Assembly: GCA_046589965.1 (NCBI GenBank)
Contig: JBKJVF010000200.1
Location: forward strand, 1-5,894
Length of the DNA stretch: 5,894 nt
From: JAJNPS01 sp046589965
GTDB taxonomy: Bacteria; Pseudomonadota; Alphaproteobacteria; Rhodobacterales; Rhodobacteraceae
Reading direction: 5' to 3'
The notes under the pieces were generated by a model. The model was not told the DNA's origin. It worked only from the letters and a program-made list of their open reading frames with translations, and searched no databases. Both the position numbers and the translations under genes were made by a program. Position 1 is the stretch's first letter, and each line of letters begins with the position of its first letter. Below, in pieces: positions 5,818 through 5,894 of the stretch.

Positions 5818-5894
5818 ATGGGGCAGTCTCTGGCCATGCTGCACAACCGCCTGCTGAACTATCTGGACGAAGTGGCGCGCACCGGGTCGATCCG
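5818..5894 (+). CDS. LysR-family transcriptional regulator (partial, N-terminal start only)
   Basis: Only about 25 codons lie inside the window. From the second ATG (5836) the peptide reads MLHNRLLNYLDEVARTGSIR, which closely resembles the first helix of the LysR winged-helix domain (L-YL-EVA-TGS), normally followed by KAA--L. Two in-frame starts exist, at 5818 and 5836. The second fits the usual LysR N-terminus better, but neither has a strong Shine-Dalgarno. The gene begins 12 bases after the amidohydrolase stop on the same strand, so the two may be co-transcribed. It is a natural candidate to regulate the importer and amidohydrolase from the divergent intergenic region. The rest of the gene is outside the window, so the call rests on a short segment. 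Confidence 0.65.
   Translation, partial: MGQSLAMLHNRLLNYLDEVARTGSI

Noticed and set aside
5038..5844. 268-codon minus-strand frame opposite the amidohydrolase
   Set aside because: It is rich in His, Arg and Gln, as expected of an antisense shadow in GC-rich DNA. The plus strand carries the conserved amidohydrolase motifs throughout.

Overview
This is a GC-rich window with tightly packed genes. Codon use and protein style suggest an alphaproteobacterium, probably of the Rhodobacterales type. That placement is inferred from general look only; no rRNA, tRNA or other marker is present. No mobile element, CRISPR array or RNA gene is visible.

Layout. (1) Positions 1-774, minus strand: the N-terminal half of a periplasmic family 5 (DppA/OppA-like) solute-binding protein, cut by the left edge. 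(2) 775-994: an intergenic region of 220 bases with two near-identical TGTC-N-GACA boxes, placed as operators for the family 5 gene. (3) 995-4201, minus strand: a compact four-gene operon, transcribed right to left. It encodes an NMT1/ThiY-like binding protein with a twin-arginine-type signal, a flavodoxin-fold NAD(P)H oxidoreductase, an ABC permease and an ABC ATPase. Gaps are 4, 12 and 2 bases, and a small hairpin overlaps the ATPase stop codon. (4) 4202-4446: a divergent intergenic region of 245 bases with several short dyads, one of which fits the T-N11-A shape of a LysR-type box. (5) 4447-5805, plus strand: an amidohydrolase of the cytosine-deaminase-like group. (6) 5818 to the right edge, plus strand: the first codons of what looks like a LysR-family regulator.

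Reading as a system. The operon, the divergent amidohydrolase and the adjacent regulator look like one uptake-and-catabolism module. The ABC importer would bring in a small nitrogen heterocycle (pyrimidine-like, by analogy with NMT1/ThiY binding proteins). The amidohydrolase would cleave a C-N bond, and the oxidoreductase would carry out a flavin-dependent redox step. The substrate is unknown. By alignment from memory to E. coli CodA, the amidohydrolase keeps the metal ligands but has Gln where CodA has its catalytic Glu217, and Met where CodA has cytosine-binding Gln156. A plain 'cytosine deaminase' label is therefore doubtful. This is the most interesting point in the window.
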